From NCBI RefSeq assembly GCF_018494035.1, contig NZ_JABBFO010000002.1, positions 124,001 through 188,000 on the forward strand: a stretch of 64,000 bases of DNA, in the 5' to 3' direction. The DNA comes from Rosenbergiella australiborealis (lineage in GTDB: Bacteria; Pseudomonadota; Gammaproteobacteria; Enterobacterales; Enterobacteriaceae). The notes beneath the pieces are model-generated. The model did no database searches and was not told where the DNA came from. It saw nothing but the letters and a program-made list of their open reading frames with translations. Made by a program: the position numbers and the translations under genes. Positions 1-9,354 of the stretch are shown here, piece after piece. Every line of letters begins with the position of its first letter. The stretch's first letter is position 1.

Positions 1-1307
1 GGGGAAAGGGAATGATTTTACCTATCAACGCTAATTGGGATGTGCAAGGGCGAGGTTTTTGGCATAACGAGGAAATTACATTAACCTCGTTGTCCACCGG
101 CTTCGACCAAATCCGTTATGGCAGCATGTTAATGCAACAACCACGTATGACATTGCAGCATCCCGCTCATTGGGTGACGCAAAAGGATAATCGCCAATTT
201 ACGGGAAAATTTAAAATTACCGCTGATCAAACCTTTTTCGGCCAAACCAGCCAGCTCCCGTCATCGCAATTAGATCTCAGTGTCCAAGGACCGACTCCTG
301 AGCAATTTACCTTTAAAGGACAAATGGTGGCTGGGAATATCGGCCCAGTTCGTGTTATTGGGCGTCGGGATAATCGGCGCTGGTTAGGCCGAGCATGGTG
401 GCCAGAACAGTCGCTGACTGTTTTTCAGCCTCTGGTGGGTTCATCGAAAAATATTGCTTTACGCGCTGGACGATTACGCGCGCAGGCCGCTTTCTCTTTC
501 ACCGATGAAAAAGGGTTCCAAGCCGGTGGTCATGGGGTCGTGACTGAAGGGAATGTCTGGCTACCTGATTACCAATTTCAAGGGGTTAATTTCTCTTTGC
601 CTTTTCGCTTTAGCCAAGATCGTTGGCACTTTGGTCTGCGTGCGCCAGTGTCATTACATATTGCTAATATTGAGAACAAATTTCCAATGAGTGATCTCAC
701 CCTTAAAGTTAAAGGGAGTTGGCCTTGGGATGAAGAACACCCTTTGGATATTAATGATGCCTCTCTCAATATTTTTGGCGGCACACTCGCCATGCAACAT
801 TTGCATCTTCCTCAGCATCACAGCGCATTATTAGAGATTAAGCATCTTGGGTTAAGTCAGCTCATTACCGCGATTCACCCTAAACAGATTGCCATGTCAG
901 GAAAAGTCAGTGGTGAGTTGCCTTTCTGGATTGAGAATTCACCGTGGTTAATTGAAAACGGGTGGATAAAGGATGATAAAGGCCTAACACTTCGCGTTGA
1001 TAAGGATTTACTGGATCAAATATTGAAGAATAATATTGCAGCCGGAGCCGCAATAGATTGGTTGCGCTATATGGAGATCTCAAAATCCTATGCCACAGTA
1101 CAAGTAAATGCTAAAGGGGATTTATTAATGAGATCTCAAATTCATGGAACGAGCCTCTTTGATGATAAAAGACAACGTGTAAATTTAAATTATCAACATG
1201 AGGAAAATATTTTTATGCTATGGCGGAGTTTGAGCTATGGCGATAATTTACAGTCGTGGATAGAGGAACAGACTCGGCTGCCTGCTAATATGGAGAACAG
1301 ACAATGA
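1..1307 (+). CDS. ydbH: YdbH family intermembrane phospholipid transport protein, C-terminal part (cut by window edge)
   Basis: This is the C-terminal 430 or so residues of a YdbH/AsmA-like protein; the reading frame is open to the left edge, and the E. coli protein has about 880 residues. YdbH is inner-membrane anchored and its long beta-rich body spans the periplasm, working with TamB and YhdP in phospholipid transport to the outer membrane. The visible part is beta-strand rich with no membrane segment, as expected for the distal end. Its stop overlaps the start of ynbE (ATGA), so the two are translationally coupled, as in other enterobacteria. Confidence 0.9.
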   Translation, partial: GKGMILPINANWDVQGRGFWHNEEITLTSLSTGFDQIRYGSMLMQQPRMTLQHPAHWVTQKDNRQFTGKFKITADQTFFGQTSQLPSSQLDLSVQGPTPEQFTFKGQMVAGNIGPVRVIGRRDNRRWLGRAWWPEQSLTVFQPLVGSSKNIALRAGRLRAQAAFSFTDEKGFQAGGHGVVTEGNVWLPDYQFQGVNFSLPFRFSQDRWHFGLRAPVSLHIANIENKFPMSDLTLKVKGSWPWDEEHPLDINDASLNIFGGTLAMQHLHLPQHHSALLEIKHLGLSQLITAIHPKQIAMSGKVSGELPFWIENSPWLIENGWIKDDKGLTLRVDKDLLDQILKNNIAAGAAIDWLRYMEISKSYATVQVNAKGDLLMRSQIHGTSLFDDKRQRVNLNYQHEENIFMLWRSLSYGDNLQSWIEEQTRLPANMENRQ

Positions 1308-1519
1308 AAATAGGCATTATCGCGATAGTTGTTATCTCAACAGCATTGGTCGGATGTATACCCAAAATTGAAGTTGCGGCGCCTAAAGAACCAATTACCA
1401 TCAATATGAACGTCAAGGTTGACCATGAGATCACTATTAAAGCCGATCCTGATGTTGAGCGTTTAATTAATCAGCGACAAGCTGAAAGAACGCCGTCGAA
1501 AATGCAAGCGCCCAAGTAA
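1304..1519 (+). CDS. ynbE: YnbE family outer membrane lipoprotein
   Basis: A 71-residue lipoprotein. A short hydrophobic signal ends in the lipobox LVGC (Cys at about residue 17), followed by the family motif around PKIEVAAPKEPITINMNVKV. Known role: partner of YdbH at the outer membrane, where it is thought to extend the YdbH beta-groove. It is slightly longer than the E. coli protein (about 61 aa) because of a C-terminal extension rich in Arg, Gln and Lys. It overlaps ydbH by 4 nt. The third gene usual in this operon, ydbL, does not follow. Confidence 0.92.
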   Translation: MKIGIIAIVVISTALVGCIPKIEVAAPKEPITINMNVKVDHEITIKADPDVERLINQRQAERTPSKMQAPK

Positions 1520-1528
1520 TCTATAAAA

Positions 1529-1591
1529 AAAGCGCCGAGAGGATGTCCCCAGTCACGTTACGTTTTCTAGGGATAGCCACCAAGGCGCTTT
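1529..1591 (+). terminator. Long-loop hairpin between ynbE and azoR
   Basis: AAAGCGCC at 1529-1536 is exactly complementary to GGCGCTTT at 1584-1591, with a loop of about 47 nt that can itself pair partly. It lies between the convergent ends of ynbE and azoR and has an A-run on the left arm, so it could act for the minus strand as well. The long loop makes this only a candidate. Confidence 0.4.
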
Positions 1592-1609
1592 ATTGATCTT
1601 GACTGAGGA

Positions 1610-2215
<606 letters not shown>

Positions 2216-2453
2216 TTATACGTTAAGTTAACGTTACTATAGAGGGAAATGTTGGTGGAAAAAAGGCAATCTTTTCGATGTTTCTATTCAAATAATCTGA
2301 ATAATACTGTGTTAATCCCTACGCGGCTGTCGAATTCCGCCGCCTGCCGTTTAACATAGAGCTATGCTATACTCGCAGCATCAAGGATAAGCGATTTCGC
2401 CTACCATAGAGATAACATCCTCCATTGCTTATATTTCAAGGTAATTCCGTTCT

Positions 2454-5400
2454 ATGTCTACTCATGAATCGATGACTCTTTCTTCTCTTTGGGCGCGCGC
2501 TGAAAAGGTATCACTGCGTGATCGCCAACAGCTTCGCCGAAGATTGAGAGGTATCGATAAAATTACACGCCCTGAATCACGGCAAGCTGTTTTATCGAAA
2601 ATTGAAGATGACCTTCAGGCTGCAGAACAGCGGTTGGCTATTCACGATGCCAGCCGACCTGCCGTCATACATTTTCCCGATAATCTCCCTGTCAGCCAAA
2701 AGCAGCAAGCGATTGCCCAAGCCATCGAAGAAAATCAGGTAGTGATTATTGCCGGTGAGACCGGCTCAGGTAAGACAACGCAAATACCGAAAATTTGTTT
2801 GGCTTTGGGGCGTGGACGCCAAGGTTTAATTGGTCATACGCAACCGCGACGCTTAGCAGCACGAACCGTTGCAACACGAATTGCCGAAGAACTGGGTAGC
2901 TCACTGGGGAGTGTCGTCGGTTACCGTGTACGTTTTACCGATCAGATTTCTGAGCAGACTCATATTAAATTGATGACTGACGGAATTTTGTTAGCAGAGA
3001 TCCAGCAGGATAAACTTCTACTGCAGTATGATACCCTCATTATCGATGAAGCGCATGAACGTAGTCTGAATATCGATTTTTTGCTCGGGTATTTACGTGA
3101 ACTTCTGCCAAAACGACCCGATTTAAAAGTCATCATTACTTCGGCAACTATCGATCCTGAGCGATTTTCACAGCACTTTAATCATGCACCAATTATTGAA
3201 GTATCGGGTCGTACCTATCCAGTTGAAATTCGCTATCGTCCTGTCAGTGAACAGAGCAGTGAGGGCGACCGTGACCAGCTACAAGCGATCTTCGATGCGG
3301 TGGACGAACTCTACCGTGAACCCCCTGGCGATATCCTTATATTTCTAAGTGGCGAGCGTGAAATCCGTGATACTGCTGACGCATTGTCTCGTCGGGATCT
3401 CAAACATACTGAGATCTTACCTCTGTATGCACGACTCTCTAACAGTGAACAAAACCGAGTATTCCAATCGCACAGTGGACGCCGGATTGTTTTAGCCACG
3501 AATGTTGCCGAAACATCACTCACTGTGCCGGGAATTAAATACGTCATCGACCCGGGCACGGCTAGGATTAGTCGTTACAGCTATCGGACTAAAGTACAAC
3601 GCTTACCCATAGAACCTATCTCTCAGGCCTCGGCGAATCAGCGGGCAGGTCGTTGTGGACGGGTCTCCGATGGAATTTGTATTCGTCTATATGCTGAAGA
3701 TGATTACCTGTCACGACCGGCATTTACTGATCCTGAAATTTTACGAACTAATCTCGCGTCAGTGATTTTACAAATGACAGCGCTAGGTCTCGGTAATATT
3801 CAGCATTTTCCATTTGTTGAAAAGCCGGATAACCGCAACATTCAAGATGGCGTGCGGTTACTTGAGGAGTTGGGGGCAATAGACAATAGTTCGCAAGGGG
3901 CACATAGGCTTACTGCTATTGGTCGACAACTGGCACAACTACCTATTGATCCGCGTTTGGCCAAAATGGTGATATCGGCCCAACAGTTTGGTTGTGTGCG
4001 AGAGGTGATGATTATCACCGCGGCGCTATCGATTCAAGACCCACGTGAGCGACCCATTGATCGTCAGCAAGCTTCTGATGAAAAACACCGCCGCTTTGCC
4101 GATAAAGAGTCTGATTTTCTTGCGTGGGTAAATTTGTGGAATTATGTGCAAGAACAGCAGAAAGCGTTATCAGGCAATCAATTTCGTCGACACTGTAAAA
4201 GTGACTATCTTAACTATTTGCGAATTCGTGAATGGCAGGACATCTATACGCAATTACGCCAAGTTGTACGTGAACTAGGCTTACCCGTTAATAGTCAACC
4301 AGCGCCGTATCGTGAGTTACATAGCGCATTGTTAAGCGGATTATTATCTCGTATAGGGCAAAAAGAGGTCGAAAAGGGCGAATTTATCGGGGCACGTCAA
4401 ACTCGCTTTCATCTTTTCCCTGCATCGAGCCTATTTAAAAAGCCGCCAAAGTGGGTCATGGTGGCCGAGCTCGTCGAAACGAGCAAACTTTGGGGCAGAA
4501 TTGCAGCCAAAATTGAACCCGAATGGATTGAGCCTCTTGCAGGCCACTTGGTTAAAAAGAGTTACAGCGAACCCCACTGGGAGAAAAAGCAAGGTGCCGT
4601 TGCCGCTTATGAAAAAGTGACGCTGTATGGGTTACCGATTGTCGCCCAACGTAAAGTGAATTATAGCGCTATTGATCCCCATCTATGTCGTGAGTTATTG
4701 ATTCGCCATGCGTTAGTCGAAGGTGAGTGGTTAACCTCGCATCGCTTCTTTTCTCATAATCAACAACTACGCCTTGAGGTTGAAGATCTTGAGCATAAAT
4801 CACGACGTAGAGATATTTTAGTCGACGATGAAACACTGTTTGCGTTTTATGAACAACGCATTCCTAGCGATATTGTCTCGGTTTGTCATTTTGACAAGTG
4901 GTGGAAACGCGCTTCTCAACAAGATCCCCACCAACTCGATTTCAAGAAAACAATGTTGGTACGTGATGGCGCAGGGCAGATTGATGCGAACGATTATCCC
5001 AATCATTGGCGTCAAGGCAATGTTCAATTGCCATTGAGTTATCAGTTTGAGCCAGGTAACGATGCGGATGGTGTTACTGTACATATTCCATTGCCGTTGT
5101 TAAATCAAATTGATGAAACAGGGTTTGATTGGCAGATCCCCGGCCTACGTAAAGAGTTGGTAGTGGCTTTAATTAAGTCGCTACCAAAACCGCTACGCCG
5201 TAACTTTGTTCCAGCGCCGGATTATGCCCAAGCCTTTTTGGGACGTGCCGCGGCATTTGAGGCTCCGTTACTCGAAAGTCTTGAACGAGAGTTTCGGCGT
5301 ATGAGTGGGGTGACCATCGATCGCGAAGCTTGGCAGCTTGAGCAGATCCCCGATCATTTAAAAATGACTTTTCGTGTGGTGGATGGCGATAACCAACGAT

Positions 5401-6356
5401 TAGAGGAAGGTAAATCCTTATCAGACCTGCAACGTAAACTTAAAGGCAAGGTACGTGAAACCTTATCAGAAGTTGCTGATGTTGGGTTAGAACAACAGGG
5501 GGTTACCGAGTGGAGTTTTGGTGACTTACCACAAATTTTCAGTCGTCAACAAGCCGGGTTTACCCTCAAGGCGTGGCCTGCGTTGGTGGATGAAAAGCAG
5601 AGTGTGGCAATAAAACTGTTCGATACCGAAGCCGAGCAACAACATGCCATGTGGCAAGGACAGCGTCGTCTATTATTATTAAATATTCCGTCGCCAATAA
5701 AGTATCTACACGAAAAACTGCCGAATAAAGCCAAACTTGGTCTCTACTTTAACCCTTATGGACAAGTGTTACAGCTTATTGATGATTGTATCCACTGCGG
5801 CATTGATAAAATTATGGCACAGCAAGGTGGATTAGTGTGGGATGAGCAGCATTTTACGGTGCTCAAAGAAAAGGTTAGGGCTGAACTTAACCAGACTGTT
5901 GTAGAAATTGCCCAGCAAGTTGAACAGATTCTTTCGACGGTATTTGCTATTAATAAGCGACTAAAAGGTCGTGTGGATATGGCGTTAGCATTAGCGCTAA
6001 GCGATATTAAAGCACAACTTTCACATCTTGTTTTTTCAGGATTTGTGACGAAAAATGGCTGGCAGAAACTCGGTGATACATTACGTTATTTGCAAGCTAT
6101 TGAACGACGACTCGATAAATTACCTGTCGATCCGCACAGTGATCGCGCTCGTATGTTACGAGTGCAGCAGGTTGAACAACAGTTGCAGCGCTATCGTAAT
6201 AAATTACCAAAAGCTGAACAGGAAAATGAGAAAGTAATAACAGTGCGTTGGATGATCGAGGAGTTGCGAGTCAGTTTATTTGCTCAACAATTAGGCACCC
6301 CCTATCCGGTATCAGAAAAACGTATCACTCAGTTACTCGAGGAAACGCCGAGCTAA
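2454..6356 (+). CDS. hrpA: ATP-dependent RNA helicase HrpA
   Basis: 1300 residues, full length for HrpA. DEAH-box superfamily 2: Walker A GETGSGKT at about residues 101-108, DEAH at about 198-201, the TSAT motif shortly after, and the QRAGRCGR motif VI in RecA domain 2. Helicase-associated, OB-fold and DUF3418 regions follow. HrpA is a 3'-to-5' RNA helicase recently linked to rescue of stalled or collided ribosomes and long known for processing of daa fimbrial mRNA. The ATG at 2454 follows a weak AAGGTAATTCC ribosome site. Standalone gene. Confidence 0.97.
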   Translation: MSTHESMTLSSLWARAEKVSLRDRQQLRRRLRGIDKITRPESRQAVLSKIEDDLQAAEQRLAIHDASRPAVIHFPDNLPVSQKQQAIAQAIEENQVVIIAGETGSGKTTQIPKICLALGRGRQGLIGHTQPRRLAARTVATRIAEELGSSLGSVVGYRVRFTDQISEQTHIKLMTDGILLAEIQQDKLLLQYDTLIIDEAHERSLNIDFLLGYLRELLPKRPDLKVIITSATIDPERFSQHFNHAPIIEVSGRTYPVEIRYRPVSEQSSEGDRDQLQAIFDAVDELYREPPGDILIFLSGEREIRDTADALSRRDLKHTEILPLYARLSNSEQNRVFQSHSGRRIVLATNVAETSLTVPGIKYVIDPGTARISRYSYRTKVQRLPIEPISQASANQRAGRCGRVSDGICIRLYAEDDYLSRPAFTDPEILRTNLASVILQMTALGLGNIQHFPFVEKPDNRNIQDGVRLLEELGAIDNSSQGAHRLTAIGRQLAQLPIDPRLAKMVISAQQFGCVREVMIITAALSIQDPRERPIDRQQASDEKHRRFADKESDFLAWVNLWNYVQEQQKALSGNQFRRHCKSDYLNYLRIREWQDIYTQLRQVVRELGLPVNSQPAPYRELHSALLSGLLSRIGQKEVEKGEFIGARQTRFHLFPASSLFKKPPKWVMVAELVETSKLWGRIAAKIEPEWIEPLAGHLVKKSYSEPHWEKKQGAVAAYEKVTLYGLPIVAQRKVNYSAIDPHLCRELLIRHALVEGEWLTSHRFFSHNQQLRLEVEDLEHKSRRRDILVDDETLFAFYEQRIPSDIVSVCHFDKWWKRASQQDPHQLDFKKTMLVRDGAGQIDANDYPNHWRQGNVQLPLSYQFEPGNDADGVTVHIPLPLLNQIDETGFDWQIPGLRKELVVALIKSLPKPLRRNFVPAPDYAQAFLGRAAAFEAPLLESLEREFRRMSGVTIDREAWQLEQIPDHLKMTFRVVDGDNQRLEEGKSLSDLQRKLKGKVRETLSEVADVGLEQQGVTEWSFGDLPQIFSRQQAGFTLKAWPALVDEKQSVAIKLFDTEAEQQHAMWQGQRRLLLLNIPSPIKYLHEKLPNKAKLGLYFNPYGQVLQLIDDCIHCGIDKIMAQQGGLVWDEQHFTVLKEKVRAELNQTVVEIAQQVEQILSTVFAINKRLKGRVDMALALALSDIKAQLSHLVFSGFVTKNGWQKLGDTLRYLQAIERRLDKLPVDPHSDRARMLRVQQVEQQLQRYRNKLPKAEQENEKVITVRWMIEELRVSLFAQQLGTPYPVSEKRITQLLEETPS

Positions 6357-6366
6357 AGGCTCGGCG
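6346..6366 (+). terminator. Hairpin overlapping the hrpA stop codon
   Basis: CGCCGAGC at 6346-6353 pairs with GCTCGGCG at 6359-6366 around a 5-nt loop holding most of the stop codon. The stem is GC-rich but no T-run follows, so it may end hrpA transcription only weakly or act as a 3' stabiliser. Confidence 0.4.
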
Positions 6367-6374
6367 GTCATTCG

Positions 6375-7187
6375 CTAGTTAATAGCATTAGTCAATGTTG
6401 GAATTTTACTGTTGAATGAGCTTACCGCAATGGCGCGGTTATCTGCGCGATAGCGATCTTCCGGTGAAGGAGCAGAACTCTGTACCCCAATGATTTGCCA
6501 TTGATTATTAATATTAATCATAAGCGGTGAACCACTGTCACCCGGTAACGTATCGCATTGATGAGAAAGAACGGCAGTTTGTGACCATCCCGTTACCTTA
6601 CATCCTTCATGGGCAAAGAGCTTATCTAAATTATCTGCAGGGTAACCCGCTTGTGTGACTTGATTATTTACCGACTTTAGGGCGGCGATTAACTGACTTC
6701 GTTCACCATTAAAGATTGGAATTGGTGTAATTGCCGAAGGGGGATTACGTAGGATCACGACGGCATAATCAGAAGGAGCCGCTTTTGCCGGGACAATCCA
6801 TCCTTCTCCGGCCGGTTTTAATTTACCTGCAAGGCCAGGGGCCACTTTGGCATCAATATCGTGCAATTCATACAGCCAACCTTTCTTAGTTGTGACAAAA
6901 CGAATCGCTACAGGGGGATCAAATTTCCCAGGAGGGGCAAGTAAACAGTGTCCCGCGGTTAAAGCAACATGAGGTGAGATGAGGGTAGCGGTACAGAGAT
7001 TGCCGCTTTCCGTTTCCAGTTGCCCGATGGCATCCCACGGATGATCTTGAGGACGACTGATTTCCACACGGTGATCTTTACCAAAAAACAGTGTTTTAAT
7101 TTGAGATGCGCTAGGCGTATCGTCATCCGCGTAAGCATGAAAATTACAGCAGATCAGGGCAAATAAACACAATCTTTTGAAGTGCAT
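6375..7187 (-). CDS. Secreted trypsin-like (V8-type) serine protease
   Basis: 270 residues with an N-terminal signal peptide (cleavage after about residue 20, AYA). Chymotrypsin-fold catalytic triad visible: His80 in TAGHC, Asp140 in PSDYAVV, Ser218 in PGDSGSP. Cys65/Cys81 and a later Cys pair probably form disulfides, consistent with periplasmic or secreted location. It resembles the glutamyl-endopeptidase/YdgD group; E. coli ydgD lies next to asr, so this is probably its positional equivalent. Convergent with hrpA; ydgU and asr lie upstream on the same strand. Confidence 0.82.
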   Translation of the reverse strand: MHFKRLCLFALICCNFHAYADDDTPSASQIKTLFFGKDHRVEISRPQDHPWDAIGQLETESGNLCTATLISPHVALTAGHCLLAPPGKFDPPVAIRFVTTKKGWLYELHDIDAKVAPGLAGKLKPAGEGWIVPAKAAPSDYAVVILRNPPSAITPIPIFNGERSQLIAALKSVNNQVTQAGYPADNLDKLFAHEGCKVTGWSQTAVLSHQCDTLPGDSGSPLMININNQWQIIGVQSSAPSPEDRYRADNRAIAVSSFNSKIPTLTNAIN

Positions 7188-7270
7188 AATGTTCTCAACG
7201 GCAGGAAGGAAATTTTAGTGTAGCGATACTATAGACGTATCAGTTCAGAAAAGGGAAGGTAATTATGATG

Positions 7271-7351
7271 TTAGATAAAACAGCACGCAGCCATAATGCC
7301 GCAGACAACGACGGTCAGAAGAATAATTTCATAACGGTAGCGGCGCATCAT
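7271..7351 (-). CDS. ydgU: Small membrane protein YdgU (26 aa)
   Basis: A very short ORF reading MMRRYRYEIILLTVVVCGIM and then AACCFI. It matches the E. coli YdgU pattern of basic RRYR/E N-terminus plus one hydrophobic helix, and has the same position just downstream of asr. A ribosome site (GGAG) lies about 9 nt before the first ATG; the second ATG is equally possible. Predicted single-pass inner-membrane microprotein of unknown function. In E. coli it is cotranscribed with asr by readthrough past the intervening hairpin. Confidence 0.75.
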   Translation of the reverse strand: MMRRYRYEIILLTVVVCGIMAACCFI

Positions 7352-7370
7352 GGGTAGACTCCAGTAAAGA

Positions 7371-7394
7371 AACACCCGGTTTGACCGGGTGTTT
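7371..7394 (-). terminator. Terminator/attenuator between asr and ydgU
   Basis: A perfect 10-bp stem, AACACCCGGT with ACCGGGTGTT, and a 3-nt loop. On the minus strand the stem is followed by a T-rich stretch. It would end most asr transcripts and leave ydgU to readthrough. Confidence 0.8.
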
Positions 7395-7429
7395 ATATCA
7401 CTATGACGCTAGTAGAGTGTTAAGCTATC

Positions 7430-7744
7430 TTATTTCTTAGTGACTTTCTTAGCGTGGTGCTTTTTAGCTGCTTGTGCTTTTTGAGCGGCTGCAGGTGCTG
7501 CTTTCTTAGCGTGGTGCTTTTTAGCTGCTTGCGCTTTTTGAGCTGCTGCAGGTTTTGCTTTCTTAGCATGATGCTTTTTAGCATGATGCTTAGTAGGCGC
7601 TGCAGTCGTTTTAGCAGTTGTAGTTGCTGAAGTCGCTGCAGGAGCAGTAGTTGTAGCTGCTGGAGTAGCGGTGGTGTCTGCAGCGAAAGCTGCTGAAGAA
7701 ATACCCATAGCCGCGGCAACTACCAGTGCGAAAAGCTTTTTCAT
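7430..7744 (-). CDS. asr: Acid shock protein Asr precursor
   Basis: 104 residues from the [14 protein letters not shown] start. That start is preferred over an ATG 15 nt upstream because the upstream ATG overlaps the ribosome site AAGGAAA. Signal peptide to AFA (about residue 20), then an extremely Ala/Lys/His-rich low-complexity chain with 19-residue repeats containing [13 protein letters not shown]. Asr is a periplasmic, highly basic, intrinsically disordered protein induced by acid through RstA/RstB and PhoB/PhoR, and thought to shield periplasmic proteins. An RstA box lies upstream. Confidence 0.95.
   Translation of the reverse strand: MKKLFALVVAAAMGISSAAFAADTTATPAATTTAPAATSATTTAKTTAAPTKHHAKKHHAKKAKPAAAQKAQAAKKHHAKKAAPAAAQKAQAAKKHHAKKVTKK
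7444..7600 (-). repeat. 57-bp tandem coding repeat in asr
   Basis: The motif CTTTCTTAGC recurs at 7444, 7501 and 7558, exactly 57 nt apart. This encodes two 19-residue units with a lysine/histidine cluster plus a divergent third. Copy number variation between strains is expected for this kind of repeat. Confidence 0.8.
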
Positions 7745-7847
7745 TTTAATTTCCTTCATATCACATTATCGGATAGCCCACTGCGGAGCTGGTAGATGCA
7801 CTATATGAGTAATCGCTGCTGCTGTCCGTATGTGATTGGTATCGGTA

Positions 7848-7861
7848 TGTAACGGTATGTA
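7848..7861 (-). promoter_or_regulatory. RstA box upstream of asr
   Basis: On the minus strand the sequence reads TACATACCGTTACA, one mismatch from the RstA consensus TACATNTNGTTACA as I recall it. It lies about 104 nt upstream of the asr start, upstream of a plausible TATAGT -10 element. rstA and rstB lie 1.5-3.5 kb away. Confidence 0.65.
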
Positions 7862-7869
7862 CAATGTGC

Positions 7870-9354
7870 TTATCGGCCGAGGTAACGATGCTGCAAATGT
7901 TGTTTAAACCATCGCGGATTCAATATTTCACCCGTGGCTTGACGAATCAATGTATTGACTGGATAGCGGCTACCGTGACACCAGATATTATCATTAAGCC
8001 ATTGGAAAACAGGTGTAAAATCACCAATTTTAATGGCCTCATGCACTTTGGGTAATTGGGTTTGCATGGCATTAAACAGTTGTGCGGCGTACATTGCACC
8101 TAATGTATAGGTCGGGAAATAGCCGAAAGAGCCATCGGTCCAATGAATATCTTGCATACAACCATCACGATAATTACCTGCAGTACTGAGTCCTAAATAA
8201 CGTTGCATTTTGTCATCCCACAACTCGGGAATGTCCTCGACCTCGACTTCGCCATTAATTAATGAACGTTCTATTTCATAGCGCAAAATAATATGAGCGG
8301 GATAACTGACTTCATCTGCATCCACACGAATCAAACCAGGGGAAACATGTTGCACCTGTCGAACTAAATCATTAAGCGAGAGAGCATTAGCTGCCGTTAA
8401 ATGTTGACAGATAAGTGGGTGGATACGCTGGAGGAAGGGTTGACTACGACCCAATTGCATTTCCATAAATAGACTTTGTGACTCATGGATCGCAGTAGAG
8501 CGGGCTAGGCCAATCGGTTGTCCCGCCCAGTGTTTAGGGAGATTTTGTTCATAACGTGCATGACCGGTTTCGTGAATAACGCCCATTAAGGCACTGAGAA
8601 ACTCTGCTGAGTCATAGCGTGTTGTGATGCGAACATCGCTAGGGACGCCCCCACAAAAAGGGTGTGCACTCACGTCAAGTCGACCTTGTGTCACGTCAAA
8701 ATCGAGTAATTGCATGACCGTTTCAGCCAGTGCTTTTTGTTGCGAAATGGGAAAAATCCGTGTCGCGGGTAAGGCAGGCAATGGCGGCTGACTGGCGACA
8801 ACCTGTTGTAACAGTTCCGGTAACCATTGGGTTAAATCACCAAACAGTGTATCGAGTTGCTCACTTGTCATGCCCGGTTCGTAAAGATTTAATAGGGCAT
8901 CATAAGGTGTACTTCCCTGTACGGCTGCTCGCAGTTTGGCTTCTTGACGGGAAAGTTCGACGACAGGTTTAAGATTTTGTTTAAAGCCATGCCAATCGTT
9001 ATCTATACGCTGTTGTCGCCAGGCTTGCTCACAACGGCTACCGGCTAAGGCTTTTGCTTCAACCAATTCAGCAGGTAAAAGTGCCGCATCGGTGTAGTGG
9101 CGTTGCATCTCTGTGAGGTTGGCACGCTGATCGTCGTCAAGGCTCTCTTGCGCAGCGCGATCAAGCCATTCTCCGGTGCTGGATTGCGTTAATATTTCAT
9201 GGTGCATCACACTTAATTCAGCCAGTGCTTCGCCTCTAGCTTGGCTGCCCCCGCTGGGCATCATGGTTTGCATATCCCATCCTGCAATAGCAGAAAGGTG
9301 TTCCAAACGGGATAAACGTTTAAAGCGTTCAGTGAGTGAGTGATAAGCGTTCAT
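7870..9354 (-). CDS. M32 family metallocarboxypeptidase
   Basis: 494 residues, the usual length for peptidase family M32 (thermostable carboxypeptidase 1 type). The zinc motif HETGH at about residues 261-265 is present, followed downstream by a conserved HESQSLFME segment supplying the third ligand region. It removes C-terminal residues from peptides in the cytoplasm, normally with broad specificity excluding Pro. Its ATG overlaps the rstB stop by one base (TAATG), so it is translated as the third gene of an rstA-rstB operon. In E. coli that position is taken by tus. Confidence 0.92.
   Translation of the reverse strand: MNAYHSLTERFKRLSRLEHLSAIAGWDMQTMMPSGGSQARGEALAELSVMHHEILTQSSTGEWLDRAAQESLDDDQRANLTEMQRHYTDAALLPAELVEAKALAGSRCEQAWRQQRIDNDWHGFKQNLKPVVELSRQEAKLRAAVQGSTPYDALLNLYEPGMTSEQLDTLFGDLTQWLPELLQQVVASQPPLPALPATRIFPISQQKALAETVMQLLDFDVTQGRLDVSAHPFCGGVPSDVRITTRYDSAEFLSALMGVIHETGHARYEQNLPKHWAGQPIGLARSTAIHESQSLFMEMQLGRSQPFLQRIHPLICQHLTAANALSLNDLVRQVQHVSPGLIRVDADEVSYPAHIILRYEIERSLINGEVEVEDIPELWDDKMQRYLGLSTAGNYRDGCMQDIHWTDGSFGYFPTYTLGAMYAAQLFNAMQTQLPKVHEAIKIGDFTPVFQWLNDNIWCHGSRYPVNTLIRQATGEILNPRWFKQHLQHRYLGR

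Noticed and set aside
12..14. ATG near the left edge as the start of ydbH
   Set aside because: The frame stays open to the window edge and the family protein is twice as long, so the gene is simply cut.
7444..7600. Repeats that could suggest a CRISPR-like or regulatory array
   Set aside because: The 57-bp periodicity is in frame and encodes the repeated basic segment of Asr.
8804..8812. TGTTGTAAC, the core of the Tus-binding Ter consensus
   Set aside because: Bases on both sides do not fit the Ter consensus and it encodes part of the M32 peptidase; most likely chance.
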